NCBI GenBank assembly: GCA_946626605.1
Contig: CAMOUL010000013.1
Coordinates: 1-56,083, forward strand
DNA length: 56,083 bases
Reading direction: 5' to 3'
Source: an uncultured Bacteroidales bacterium
GTDB taxonomy: Bacteria; Bacteroidota; Bacteroidia; Bacteroidales; Paludibacteraceae
The translations under genes and the position numbers were made by a program. Shown one piece after another: positions 36,396 to 45,105 of this stretch. A model generated the notes under the pieces. The model saw only the letters and a program-made list of their open reading frames with translations. It did not search any database and was not told the origin of the DNA. Numbering within the stretch: position 1 is the stretch's first letter; each line of letters starts with the position of its first letter.

Positions 36396-37580
36396 ATGTT
36401 TTATTTGATTTGTTTTGGCATATTATGCGTGTTGGCGGTACTGAATGTCCAGATGCACGACAAGTTGAGTACGCAGATCTTGAACGGTCTGGCGGCGATT
36501 ATGCTGATTTGCATCGCGGGATTGCGATACGAGACCGGAGGAGACTGGGATTCCTATACCACCTTGTTTGCTGATTTTCCGTCTTTTAGCCGGTTGATAG
36601 GAAGACCGGCGGAGTTTGCGGATATTTCGGTAGAAGAAGGATTTGTGCTGCTTTGCGCGTTGGTGAAATCTTTAGGCGGCACGGTGCAGCATCTGTTCTT
36701 CGTGGTAAGTCTGATCAATATTACCCTCATAGCTTGTGCGGCGAGCAAATATACGAAGTATCCGGTGGTGGCATTATTGTGCTACTACGGCATTTTGTAT
36801 TTTAACTTGGAGATGATTTATATCCGTCAGGCAACGGCGGTAGCGCTGTGTTTCTTTGCGTTGCAGTACATCCCGTCGAAACGGATGGTGCCCTATATGA
36901 TCTTTATTCTGCTGGCCTGCACATTCCACCGCGTAGCGGCGCTGATGATTCCGCTGTATTTCCTCTTGAATATCAAATTGCCGTCGTGGGCTTATCTGGC
37001 GGTTGTTGGCATCGGAGCGGTCGTCATGCTGGCAGGTATCCCATGGATCCAAACGATCTTCCTGACGGTAGCGGGTTGGCTTGGAGAGAACTATGCGGAA
37101 AAAGCCGAGCTATATACGGAGGATGCGATGTTCGCTGTGAACCGCGGTCTGAGTCTGGGATTTATACTGAATCTGGCTATATTCGCCGTCATTATTTTCT
37201 TCAAAGAAAAGATCGATGCACTGCCTTACGGAACGATCATGCTGAATATGTTTTTCGGCAGTCTGATATTGTATTACTATTGCTTTGAGTTGGTGGAGGT
37301 GAGCAATCGCGTGCGGCTGTTCTTCCTGATCGGCATCATTGCGTTGCTGCCGATGGTGCTGGAGGTCTTGCCGCTTTTCTTGGAGCGGTTAGCGGGATTA
37401 GTAGTGGTGGCGCTGTATTGTTTCAGTTTCTCGCGAGGTATCTTTTTAGAGTCCCCGCAGTCTGCGGCGTATAATCCGTATCAGAACTATATCGAGTATA
37501 AGATTAACCCTCGTCCAAGTACCGGAAAGCAGCGTTTGGAACAAAGTAAGAAAGCCTTCCAAAACGAACGAAAACACTAA
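36396..37580 (+). CDS. EpsG-family polysaccharide polymerase (Wzy-like)
   Basis: About ten transmembrane helices in 394 residues. The block GLRYETGGDWDSYTTLFADF is the signature of EpsG-type polymerases, and YIRQATAVALCFFALQYI follows as usual. It likely polymerises repeat units on the periplasmic face. Its stop shares one base with the next ATG (TAATG). Confidence 0.88.
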   Translation: MFYLICFGILCVLAVLNVQMHDKLSTQILNGLAAIMLICIAGLRYETGGDWDSYTTLFADFPSFSRLIGRPAEFADISVEEGFVLLCALVKSLGGTVQHLFFVVSLINITLIACAASKYTKYPVVALLCYYGILYFNLEMIYIRQATAVALCFFALQYIPSKRMVPYMIFILLACTFHRVAALMIPLYFLLNIKLPSWAYLAVVGIGAVVMLAGIPWIQTIFLTVAGWLGENYAEKAELYTEDAMFAVNRGLSLGFILNLAIFAVIIFFKEKIDALPYGTIMLNMFFGSLILYYYCFELVEVSNRVRLFFLIGIIALLPMVLEVLPLFLERLAGLVVVALYCFSFSRGIFLESPQSAAYNPYQNYIEYKINPRPSTGKQRLEQSKKAFQNERKH

Positions 37581-38695
37581 TGAGACACATCCTTTTCATA
37601 TCTCACGCCCGGGGCATTCATGGTGCAGAGGCGGTGATGGTACGCGCAGCAAAAGCGTGTGCAGCAACCGGTGCTAAGGTGACAGTGGTGGTGCCGTCGT
37701 TGGTGGAGGATGCCGGCATGGAACAAGCGCTGAGCGGGATTGAACGCTTGCAAGTTCTCGCGTTGCCTTACCGCGCCGCGGGAGGAAGCATGATACGAAC
37801 GAGGCTCGTCCAATGGTATAATCGGTTCGCCTTGAATCAGTTGAAACGGTTTGTGGCGCGCGAGCAGGTGGATACGATTTACTCCAATACGTCGATCACA
37901 ATTTTAGGGGCAGAGCTGGCGCGGCAAACCGGCATAAGGCATGTGTGGCATTTTCACGAACCTGTGGACGAACGCTTCGGATGGGATTCATCGATGAAGA
38001 ATTATTATCGCTCGCTGGTCAACGCGACAGAGACCATCGTTTGTATCTCCAAGCAGCAATTAGCGGAATGGCAGCAGACTTTGGAGATGCCTTTGAAGCA
38101 AGCGCAAATCGTGTATAATCCCATCAAAGCAATCTCCGTGGTGTCCGCTGCGAGAAGGACTTCCCGGAACGAGGTGCGAATTGGTTTTATCGGCCATTTC
38201 GAGGAACGCAAGAACCTGCCTTTGTTGGTTCAGACGTTTGTGAAAGTGCACAATCAGATGCCCAATACGCGTTTGTGCCTCTGCGGCGCTGTGGACAGAA
38301 AAGACGAGGCGTACATAGCGCAGATGACGGACTTGCGCGAACCCGTTCTGACGGTACTGCCGCAGACGCATGAGGTGGAGAAGTTCTATAACAATATCGA
38401 TATTCTGGTTTTGCCTTCTTGGCGTGAGACGATGCCATTAGTGGTTTTTGAGGCGATGCAGGCGGGCGTTTGCGTACTGCAGACTAATCGCTCGGGCATG
38501 AGCGAGTTGCTGGAAGGCGGCAAAGAGACCCTGTTCTTCTCGCCGGACAAACCGGAAGAATTAGAGCAGCTGCTGATGAATTGTATGGACGCCGATTACC
38601 GGCAGTCCATCGCACAAGCCGGACAGAAGAAAGTGAAAGAGCTCTTGAAGAACTCATCGTTTGACAAACAAATACAAACCCTTTTATGCGAGTAA
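37580..38695 (+). CDS. Glycosyltransferase family 4 (GT-B)
   Basis: 371 residues. N-terminal Rossmann half with SHARGIHGAEAVMVRAAKAC; C-terminal half with the GT4 EX7E motif in PSWRETMPLVVFEAMQAGV and the usual RIGFIGHFEERKNLPLLVQT. It transfers a sugar from a nucleotide donor in the cytoplasm. It overlaps the next gene by 10 bp. Donor and acceptor cannot be told. Confidence 0.9.
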   Translation: MRHILFISHARGIHGAEAVMVRAAKACAATGAKVTVVVPSLVEDAGMEQALSGIERLQVLALPYRAAGGSMIRTRLVQWYNRFALNQLKRFVAREQVDTIYSNTSITILGAELARQTGIRHVWHFHEPVDERFGWDSSMKNYYRSLVNATETIVCISKQQLAEWQQTLEMPLKQAQIVYNPIKAISVVSAARRTSRNEVRIGFIGHFEERKNLPLLVQTFVKVHNQMPNTRLCLCGAVDRKDEAYIAQMTDLREPVLTVLPQTHEVEKFYNNIDILVLPSWRETMPLVVFEAMQAGVCVLQTNRSGMSELLEGGKETLFFSPDKPEELEQLLMNCMDADYRQSIAQAGQKKVKELLKNSSFDKQIQTLLCE

Positions 38696-39750
38696 TTGCG
38701 TATTATCTACCTCAGTTTCATGCCATTCCCGAGAATGACGAATGGTGGGGAAAAGGCTTTACGGAATGGACTTCCGTCCGCAACGGCAAGCCGTTGTTTA
38801 AGGGACATCAGCAGCCCGTAGAGCCCGGTGAGTTGGGGTATTATAATCTCTTGGAGGCGGATGTGAAGGAGCGTCAGGCGCAGTTAGCGCGTGAGGCAGG
38901 CGTGGAAGGATTCTGCTACTGGCATTATTGGTTCGGCGGCAAACAACTGTTGGAGAAACCGCTGCAACAGGTGATGGAAAGTGGCAAGCCGGATTTCCCG
39001 TTTTGTCTGGGGTGGGCGAACGAGAGTTGGAAAGCAAAGACTTGGCTCGACCAGCAGACAGCGCCGGATAAGATGCTCATAGAGCAGACGTATTCGCCTG
39101 AAGACGACCAAGCGCATTTTGCAGCCATCCTGCCGATGCTGCGCGACAAAAGGTATATACAGGTGGACGGCAAACCCCTGCTGATGGTCTATCGTCCCTT
39201 CGACCTGCCGGACGGCAAAGCGTGGACGGCAAGGTGGAGAAAAATGGCAAAGGATGCCGGTTTCAACGGACTATATCTGTTAGGTCACGTAGCCTACCAA
39301 AAGCAAATAGACAATGTACTCGCTATGGGTTTTGATGCAGTGAACTTAGTCCCGCTCGGAGATACGAAGCGAAATAAATGCCTGGCGCTGCGCCATCTGC
39401 CGACCTTGATCAAGCATCTGCGGGGTAAGTCTCCGTTAGTGTACGATTATGCGAAAGCGATCCAGGTCTTTGCGGAGCCGGCGATGAAGCGTGAAGAGGT
39501 GGTGCCCACTATTCTCCCCGGCTGGGATCATTCGCCACGAAGCCGGATGAGGGCGTTTGTGATGGATCACTCCACGCCTGAGGCCTTCAAGGCACATGTG
39601 GAGGCGATCAAAGCCATCGTCGATAAGAAACAAAACCAGCTGGTGATGCTCAAGTCCTGGAACGAGTGGGGCGAAGGAAACTATATGGAGCCGGATGCAC
39701 GATGGGGAAGACTATATATTGATGTTTTAGGAGAAGTGCAAAGCCGATGA
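38686..39750 (+). CDS. WbsX-like protein with GH99-like domain
   Basis: The N terminus VIAYYLPQFHAIPENDEWWG and GFTEWTSVRNGKPLFKGHQQ is diagnostic for the WbsX family found in O-antigen and capsule clusters. NEWGEGNYMEPD near the end is the conserved carboxylate region. 354 residues, full length, no signal peptide. The family is often called a glycosyltransferase but is related to GH99 endo-mannosidases; its reaction is not settled. It overlaps both neighbours (10 bp and 4 bp). Confidence 0.9.
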   Translation: MRVIAYYLPQFHAIPENDEWWGKGFTEWTSVRNGKPLFKGHQQPVEPGELGYYNLLEADVKERQAQLAREAGVEGFCYWHYWFGGKQLLEKPLQQVMESGKPDFPFCLGWANESWKAKTWLDQQTAPDKMLIEQTYSPEDDQAHFAAILPMLRDKRYIQVDGKPLLMVYRPFDLPDGKAWTARWRKMAKDAGFNGLYLLGHVAYQKQIDNVLAMGFDAVNLVPLGDTKRNKCLALRHLPTLIKHLRGKSPLVYDYAKAIQVFAEPAMKREEVVPTILPGWDHSPRSRMRAFVMDHSTPEAFKAHVEAIKAIVDKKQNQLVMLKSWNEWGEGNYMEPDARWGRLYIDVLGEVQSR

Positions 39751-40688
39751 GAGTGACATTTGACAATATAATCTTTTCACTTCAGCGTTACGGAGGAATC
39801 TCCGTGGTATGGAATGAGTTGTTATCGCGTGCGCGAGTGGACAAGGATTTGCAGGTGACGGAACTCGATTATCGCGAAGCATTGGAGCCGAGGTGGATGG
39901 AGCGGTACCGCATACCAGCCTATACAGCAGAAGAACCCTCTATCTTCCATTCCTCCTATTTTCGGATCTTACCGCAAAAAGGGGTATATAACGTGACTAC
40001 GGTGCATGATTTGACCTATCATTATTACCGGAAAGGAATGCCGAAAGCGGTTCATCTCTGGGAGGAAGAACGAGCACTGCGCCATAGTAAGGCAGTCATC
40101 TGTATCAGTGAGAATACGAAACGCGATCTGCTCAAGTTTTATCCGTGGATAAAGGACGAACGACTGCATGTGGTGTATAATGGTGTTAGCGATCTGTTTT
40201 TCCCGATATCATCGATACAAAAGAAAGGCTTTCTCATTTTTTTGGGGAATAGTCAGATGGCATACAAGCGTTATGACGTAGCGCAAGAGGTAGCTCGGTT
40301 GACGGGACTGGAACTGAAAACCATCTCGGGTGTGGCTTCGCATGAGTTGAACAGGCTCTATAATGAAGCCCTTTGTTTGCTTTATCCTTCTGACTACGAG
40401 GGATTCGGATTGCCGATTCTGGAAGCACAGAAAGCCGGTTGTCCGGTTATTGCACAGAGGTGTTCGTCCGTTCCGGAAGTAATTGGACCAGAGGGATTGA
40501 TGGTGGCGCATGATACTCCCAAACGGATGGCACAAGAGATGGCGGATATAGTGTTGCAATTAAAGTCCCGCCCGGTGGAATCTATCGTAAAAGCCGGATT
40601 AGAGAATGCCCGACGGTTCTCATGGGCAAAGACCTACGAAAAAACAAAACAAGTATATGAAAATATCTATAATAACGATTACCTATAA
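39747..40688 (+). CDS. Glycosyltransferase family 4 (GT-B)
   Basis: 313 residues. RVTFDNIIFSLQRYGGISVV at the start and the EX7E region YPSDYEGFGLPILEAQKAGC, then PVIAQRCSSVPEVIG, are typical GT4. ERALRHSKAVICISENTKRD is the family's interdomain block. It overlaps the preceding gene by 4 bp and the next by 32 bp. Confidence 0.9.
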   Translation: MRVTFDNIIFSLQRYGGISVVWNELLSRARVDKDLQVTELDYREALEPRWMERYRIPAYTAEEPSIFHSSYFRILPQKGVYNVTTVHDLTYHYYRKGMPKAVHLWEEERALRHSKAVICISENTKRDLLKFYPWIKDERLHVVYNGVSDLFFPISSIQKKGFLIFLGNSQMAYKRYDVAQEVARLTGLELKTISGVASHELNRLYNEALCLLYPSDYEGFGLPILEAQKAGCPVIAQRCSSVPEVIGPEGLMVAHDTPKRMAQEMADIVLQLKSRPVESIVKAGLENARRFSWAKTYEKTKQVYENIYNNDYL

Positions 40689-41403
40689 TTCCGCGAATAC
40701 TCTGCCGCGTACGTTGGAGAGCGTGCAAAGTCAGACCTATCCGGATATCGAGCATGTCATTGTGGATGGGGCTTCGACGGATGGAACCAAAGCGTTGATA
40801 GAGACCTATGCGAAAGCGCATAAGAACGTGCGGTGGATATCCGAGAAAGACAAAGGGATCTACAACGCCCTGAACAAAGGCATCTCTATGGCGACAGGCG
40901 ATGTGATCGGGTTTCTGCACTCGGACGATGTGCTCTTTTCGACCCGCTCCATAGAGCAGATAGCTGCGGCTTTTGAGGACAAGAATATCGATGTGGTGTA
41001 TGGCGATTTGCAGTATTGCCGGGAAGGGAAGATTGTGCGGAGATGGAAGAGCAATGCCTTTCATCCGTATAGCCTGAAATACGGATGGATGCCTCCGCAC
41101 CCCACGGTTTATGTGCGCAAAGAGGTGTACGCACAAGTGGGCGAATACGACGAGTGGTTCCGCATCTCGGCAGACTACGATATGATACTTCGTATTTTCG
41201 GAGCCGGATATAAGACAGCTTATCTTCCCGAGGTGCTGGTATGTATGGAAGTAGGTGGGGCAAGTAACAAAAATACAAAAGCTCGTCTCTCCAAGACCCA
41301 GGAGGATTATATTGTACTAAAGAAAAATCATGTAGGAGCCGGTTATCTGACGGTAGCTTGTAAGCAGCTTCGCAAACTGCGTCAGTTCCTAAGAAAGAGT
41401 TAA
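40657..41403 (+). CDS. Glycosyltransferase family 2 (GT-A)
   Basis: ATG 40657 gives MKISIITITYNSANTLPRTL, the normal start, although this overlaps the previous gene by 32 bp. The sequence has IEHVIVDGASTDGTKALIE, the DXD-like HSDDVLF and ISADYDMILRI. 248 residues. Typical of GT2 enzymes of colanic acid or O-antigen clusters (WcaA-like). Donor unknown. Confidence 0.9.
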   Translation: MKISIITITYNSANTLPRTLESVQSQTYPDIEHVIVDGASTDGTKALIETYAKAHKNVRWISEKDKGIYNALNKGISMATGDVIGFLHSDDVLFSTRSIEQIAAAFEDKNIDVVYGDLQYCREGKIVRRWKSNAFHPYSLKYGWMPPHPTVYVRKEVYAQVGEYDEWFRISADYDMILRIFGAGYKTAYLPEVLVCMEVGGASNKNTKARLSKTQEDYIVLKKNHVGAGYLTVACKQLRKLRQFLRKS

Positions 41404-41410
41404 ATCAACC

Positions 41411-41455
41411 ATTTCAAACAACTTCAAACAAGGCGAAGCCTCAAACCCTCAAACA
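41411..41455. repeat. 10-bp and 8-bp repeats between two glycosyltransferase genes
   Basis: ATTTCAAACA and ACTTCAAACA (10 bp), then CCTCAAAC twice (8 bp, 41439-41454), right up to the ATG at 41456. Confidence 0.8.
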
Positions 41456-42286
41456 ATGTTAAACATCTCCATTGTACTATATCATCCGAAATGGGAGCAG
41501 GAGGTTCTACCTCTTGTTCAGGAGCTGCTGCGTGTGCGATGCTTGCGGAAGATCTACCTCTTGGATAACACGGCGCCGGAGTACCGCAAGGCGGAGATCG
41601 CGAAGCAGAAAGAGACCCTTTCCGCGCAATTCGGGACAGATAAACTGCGGTACATGGCGATGGGGGAGAACCTCGGTTATGGCCGGGCGCATAATATCGC
41701 TCTGCGTGAGAGTGCGTACTATCGGACGGAGTTTCATCTGGTGATGAATTGCGACATCCGCGTCAAGGCGGAGGATATAGACGCGATGTGCGAGCGGATG
41801 GAGGCGTACCCTTTGGTGGGACAGATGATGCCGAAAGTGGAGAACCCCGACGGCTCGCAACAATACCTCGCCAAAAGGCTTCCTTCGCCCCTCGATGTCT
41901 TCGGTCGTCGGTTCTTGCCGGCATGGATGATGGCGCGGCGGAACCAACGCTACGAGTTGCGCGATATGGACCTCAGCCATCCGATCAATGCACCATACCT
42001 CAGCGGTTGTTTCATGCTGCTGCGTACGAAAGCGGCGGTGGAGGCAGGGCTCTTTGACGAACGCTATTTCATGTACCCGGAGGATATAGACCTCACGCGT
42101 ACCATCCATCGCAACTGGCTCACGCTCTATTACCCCGAATGGACCATCGTTCACGCCCATGCGCGTGAGTCCTATAAGAATAAGCATTTGCTGTGGGTGC
42201 ATATCCAAAACATGTGCCTGTATTTCAATAAATGGGGCTGGATATGGGATCGTGAGCGATGGATGTTTAACAGGCAACTAAAATAA
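41456..42286 (+). CDS. Glycosyltransferase family 2, rhamnosyltransferase-like
   Basis: 276 residues. MLNISIVLYHPKWEQEVLPL, then ENLGYGRAHNIAL and the FHLVMNCDIRV block with the metal-binding Asp, place it with WbbL/RfbN-like GT2 enzymes. The C-terminal LFDERYFMYPEDIDLTRTI block is typical. It is last in the polysaccharide cluster, after the repeat-filled spacer, and 7 bp before psuK. Confidence 0.88.
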   Translation: MLNISIVLYHPKWEQEVLPLVQELLRVRCLRKIYLLDNTAPEYRKAEIAKQKETLSAQFGTDKLRYMAMGENLGYGRAHNIALRESAYYRTEFHLVMNCDIRVKAEDIDAMCERMEAYPLVGQMMPKVENPDGSQQYLAKRLPSPLDVFGRRFLPAWMMARRNQRYELRDMDLSHPINAPYLSGCFMLLRTKAAVEAGLFDERYFMYPEDIDLTRTIHRNWLTLYYPEWTIVHAHARESYKNKHLLWVHIQNMCLYFNKWGWIWDRERWMFNRQLK

Positions 42287-42293
42287 ATCAACT

Positions 42294-43190
42294 ATGGCGA
42301 CACTTATTTCTGTAATTGGCGGAGCGAATGTGGACATGTCAGCTACGCTCACGGATGCTTTTATCGCAGCGGACTCGAACCCCGGTCACGTGGAGGTGGG
42401 CTACGGAGGTGTGGCGCGGAACATCGCCCATAACCTCACGTTGTTAGGCGCTCGTACTCAGCTTCTGACGATTTTCGGAGGTGACCTCTTCGGTGGGCTC
42501 TTGCACGACTACTGCAAGCAACAAGGCATCGATGTGCACCTCTCGGAGCGTGAGTCGTCCTTGCGTTCGGGCTTGTATCTTTGCCTCCATAACCATGCGG
42601 GAGAGATGATAGCCGCGGTCGCAGATACTGACGCTATCCGTCTGATCACGCCGGAGTGGCTTGCCAAGCGGAGCGGTGAGTTGAACCTCTCGGATTATGT
42701 GGTGGCTGATACGAATATCGGGGAAGAAGCTATCAAGTGGCTCATGGAGAATGTCACGGTGCCACTCTTCATCGACGGTGTCAGTACGACCAAGGCGCAT
42801 CGGGTGGTGAACGCCTTGCGCAAAGCCAAACTGCCGTACCTCCATACGCTCAAACTGAATCTCAAGGAAGCGTTGGCGGTAACGGAGAAACAGACGTACG
42901 GCGAGGCGGCGCAAGAGCTGCTGGACCTCGGCGCGGCGCATGTCTATATCACCCTCGGTAGCGAAGGCGTTTACTGCCGGACAGCAGCGGAAGAATGGCT
43001 CTTCCCTGCGTTGCCGGGAGAAATAGTGAATACGACGGGAGCCGGAGACGCGTTCCTTGCCGGAGTCGTGTACGCCCATGCGAAAGGTATCGATTTCCCG
43101 CAAACGGCGCAGTATGGTCTCATGGCGGCGCGGGCTACCCTCATGACCACCAAAGCGGTCAATCCGGATATAGCCAATATACTTTTATAA
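42294..43190 (+). CDS. psuK: PfkB-family kinase, probable pseudouridine kinase
   Basis: 298 residues with both PfkB signatures: VEVGYGGVARNIAHNLTLLG and the catalytic NTTGAGDAFLAGVVYAHAKG with its GAGD Asp. The neighbour psuG identifies pseudouridine as the likely substrate; together they turn pseudouridine into uracil and ribose-5-phosphate. The gene is 7 bp from the last glycosyltransferase, so it could share its transcript. Cytoplasmic. Confidence 0.88.
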   Translation: MATLISVIGGANVDMSATLTDAFIAADSNPGHVEVGYGGVARNIAHNLTLLGARTQLLTIFGGDLFGGLLHDYCKQQGIDVHLSERESSLRSGLYLCLHNHAGEMIAAVADTDAIRLITPEWLAKRSGELNLSDYVVADTNIGEEAIKWLMENVTVPLFIDGVSTTKAHRVVNALRKAKLPYLHTLKLNLKEALAVTEKQTYGEAAQELLDLGAAHVYITLGSEGVYCRTAAEEWLFPALPGEIVNTTGAGDAFLAGVVYAHAKGIDFPQTAQYGLMAARATLMTTKAVNPDIANILL

Positions 43191-43226
43191 CATCACATAT
43201 AATACGTCAAATATTACACATCATAC

Positions 43227-44141
43227 ATGAATACCTATCTATCTATTTCGCCGGAAGTGCAAGAGGCACTGAAGGCAGGCAAGCCCGTTGTGGCTTTGGA
43301 ATCAACGATCATCAGTCACGGCATGCCGTACCCGCAGAACGTGGAGACGGCGCTCAAGGTGGAACAGACGATTCGCGAGAACGGAGCCGTCCCGGCAACG
43401 ATAGCCATCATCGGCGGACAACTCAAAGCCGGTTGTACTCCCGAGGAGATCGAGTATCTGGGAAAGAAAGGTCAGGCGGTTATCAAGGCTTCGAGGCGTG
43501 ACTTGCCGGTGCTCATCGCCCGCAAGGCTGATGGTGCCACGACGGTTACCACAACGATGATCATCGCTGCCATGGCAGGCATTAAAGTGTTCGCTACTGG
43601 CGGTATCGGCGGCGTACACCGCGGTGCGCAGCAGACTTTCGATATCTCTGCGGATCTCGAGGAACTCGCTCAGACACCGGTCATGGTCGTTTGCGCGGGG
43701 GCCAAATCCATCCTCGATCTCGGTCTGACACTCGAGTATCTGGAGACAAAGGGCGTGCCCGTTATTGGTTTTGGGACAGAGGAACTACCTGCGTTCTATA
43801 CCCGTCATAGCGGCTTCAAGGTGGATTACCGTATCGACACGCCCGAAGAGTTGGCTGCGGCTTTCAAGGCAAAAATGGATTGCGGTCTCAAAGGCGGCAT
43901 GCTCGTCACGAACCCTATCCCTGAGGAGTTCTCGATGCCTAAAGAGGTGATTGACAAAGCCATCGATCAGGCCCTCCGGGAGATGGACGAAGCCGGCATC
44001 CATGGCAAACAATGTACGCCGTTCCTGCTGGCGAAAGTCAAAGATCTCACCGGCGGCGAGAGTCTGGCGTCTAACATCCAATTAGTACTGAATAACGCCC
44101 GCCTTGCGGCAAAAACTGCGAAAGCCTTATGCGAAAAATAA
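43227..44141 (+). CDS. psuG: Pseudouridine-5'-phosphate glycosidase
   Basis: 304 residues, full length. The blocks KPVVALESTIISHGMPYPQN, VPATIAIIGGQLKAG, and FATGGIGGVHRGA are unmistakable for PsuG, which splits the C-C glycosidic bond of pseudouridine phosphate through a Lys Schiff base. It overlaps the next gene by 13 bp. The 36-bp gap to psuK is AT-rich and shows no promoter. Confidence 0.96.
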   Translation: MNTYLSISPEVQEALKAGKPVVALESTIISHGMPYPQNVETALKVEQTIRENGAVPATIAIIGGQLKAGCTPEEIEYLGKKGQAVIKASRRDLPVLIARKADGATTVTTTMIIAAMAGIKVFATGGIGGVHRGAQQTFDISADLEELAQTPVMVVCAGAKSILDLGLTLEYLETKGVPVIGFGTEELPAFYTRHSGFKVDYRIDTPEELAAAFKAKMDCGLKGGMLVTNPIPEEFSMPKEVIDKAIDQALREMDEAGIHGKQCTPFLLAKVKDLTGGESLASNIQLVLNNARLAAKTAKALCEK

Positions 44142-44875
44142 AATTCTATACTCTGTACTCTGTACTCTGTGTTCTTTTATTCTCATCCTGCCATCGCCAG
44201 CCTGTGCAAGTAGTCTCGGCAACGACGGAAGCCATTCCTGTAGATGCGTCTGCGGATGCAATCCGAGACACTGACTACATCGCTCATTTAGCGCCTATTA
44301 AGGCAGATTTGGAGCGCGAGATGAATGTAGAAATCGGCTATGCTCCGGAAGCTATGTGGGTGGACGGACCGGAGTGCCCGATGCTTAACTGGGCGACGGA
44401 TGCCCTTTGGGAGGCGGCAAAGAAAGTGTACCCCGGTCAGGTGGATATCGCGATCGCAAACATGGGCGGAATGCGTTGTGCCTGGGACGCGGGACCCGTG
44501 ACCAAGAGAAGTGTTTTTGAACTCATGCCGTTTGATAACGAACTGGTCGTCCTGACCCTTCGTGGTTCGGATATTATTGCTTTGTGCGAGTCCTTCGTGC
44601 GATACGGAGGGCAAGGGGTAGCAGGAATGCGCGTGACGGCAGTTGATGGCAAACTGGCGGATGTGACCATCGCCGGCAAAGCAGTCGATCCGCAGGCATC
44701 GTACACGGTTGCTACGAGTGATTATCTCTCCGGTGGTGCCGACCATATGGATGCGCTCGCGCATTTTACGGAGTGTTGGAAGAGTGACCTTCTAATCCGC
44801 GACCTCTACCTCGAGGCCGTACAACAACAAGATACCATACAGGCTGTCGTAGATGGCAGAATGACAATATTATGA
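44129..44875 (+). CDS. 5'-nucleotidase C-terminal domain lipoprotein (no metallophosphatase domain)
   Basis: Lipoprotein signal MRKIKFYTLYSVLCVLLFSSC (Cys21), then the 5'-nucleotidase C-terminal domain over about 190 residues (IAIANMGGMRCAWDAGPVTK, FELMPFDNELVVLTLRGSDI, TSDYLSGGADHM). This domain binds the nucleotide base. The N-terminal metal-binding catalytic domain is missing, and no separate metallophosphatase gene follows. The signal peptide core TLYSVLC is encoded by three copies of TACTCTG. With psuK and psuG it may feed on nucleotides from outside, but this is inference. Confidence 0.85.
   Translation: MRKIKFYTLYSVLCVLLFSSCHRQPVQVVSATTEAIPVDASADAIRDTDYIAHLAPIKADLEREMNVEIGYAPEAMWVDGPECPMLNWATDALWEAAKKVYPGQVDIAIANMGGMRCAWDAGPVTKRSVFELMPFDNELVVLTLRGSDIIALCESFVRYGGQGVAGMRVTAVDGKLADVTIAGKAVDPQASYTVATSDYLSGGADHMDALAHFTECWKSDLLIRDLYLEAVQQQDTIQAVVDGRMTIL
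44150..44170. repeat. Heptamer array in a lipoprotein signal peptide
   Basis: Three copies of TACTCTG followed by TGTTC. It encodes the middle of the hydrophobic core of the signal peptide of the 5'-nucleotidase-domain lipoprotein. Confidence 0.9.
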
Positions 44876-45105
44876 GTAAGAAATTCTTAATCTGCATGAA
44901 CGCACTACTCGGCGCCCTCAGTGTGATGCTGGCGGGTTGTCATGTGCAGAAAAAAGCGAATCCGGCGGAGCAGCAGGAGTCAGACAACAAACCAGTACAG
45001 GAGGTTAGAGAACCGGAGCCGGAGGTCAAACCGCTCTACGGCGTGCCTGTGCCCGATGAGCCCATTAAGTGCAAGTACGGAGCACCGGCCCCTCGCAAGT
45101 ACTGA
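44872..45105 (+). CDS. Small lipoprotein with YGVP/YGAP motifs, 77 residues
   Basis: Lipoprotein signal MSKKFLICMNALLGALSVML then AGC (Cys23). The mature part is polar and ends LYGVPVPDEPIKCKYGAPAP. The NALLG..S..LAGC start and the YG.P motifs resemble a Bacteroidales group of putative lipoproteins that I recall as associated with radical SAM genes; no such gene is near. It overlaps the upstream stop by 4 bp (ATGA) and overlaps the 3' end of ldcA on the other strand by 41 bp. Confidence 0.72.
   Translation: MSKKFLICMNALLGALSVMLAGCHVQKKANPAEQQESDNKPVQEVREPEPEVKPLYGVPVPDEPIKCKYGAPAPRKY

Noticed and set aside
43191..43226. Heptamer array between psuK and psuG
   Set aside because: The AT-rich spacer has words like ACATCA and ATACGT, but no period holds for more than two units.
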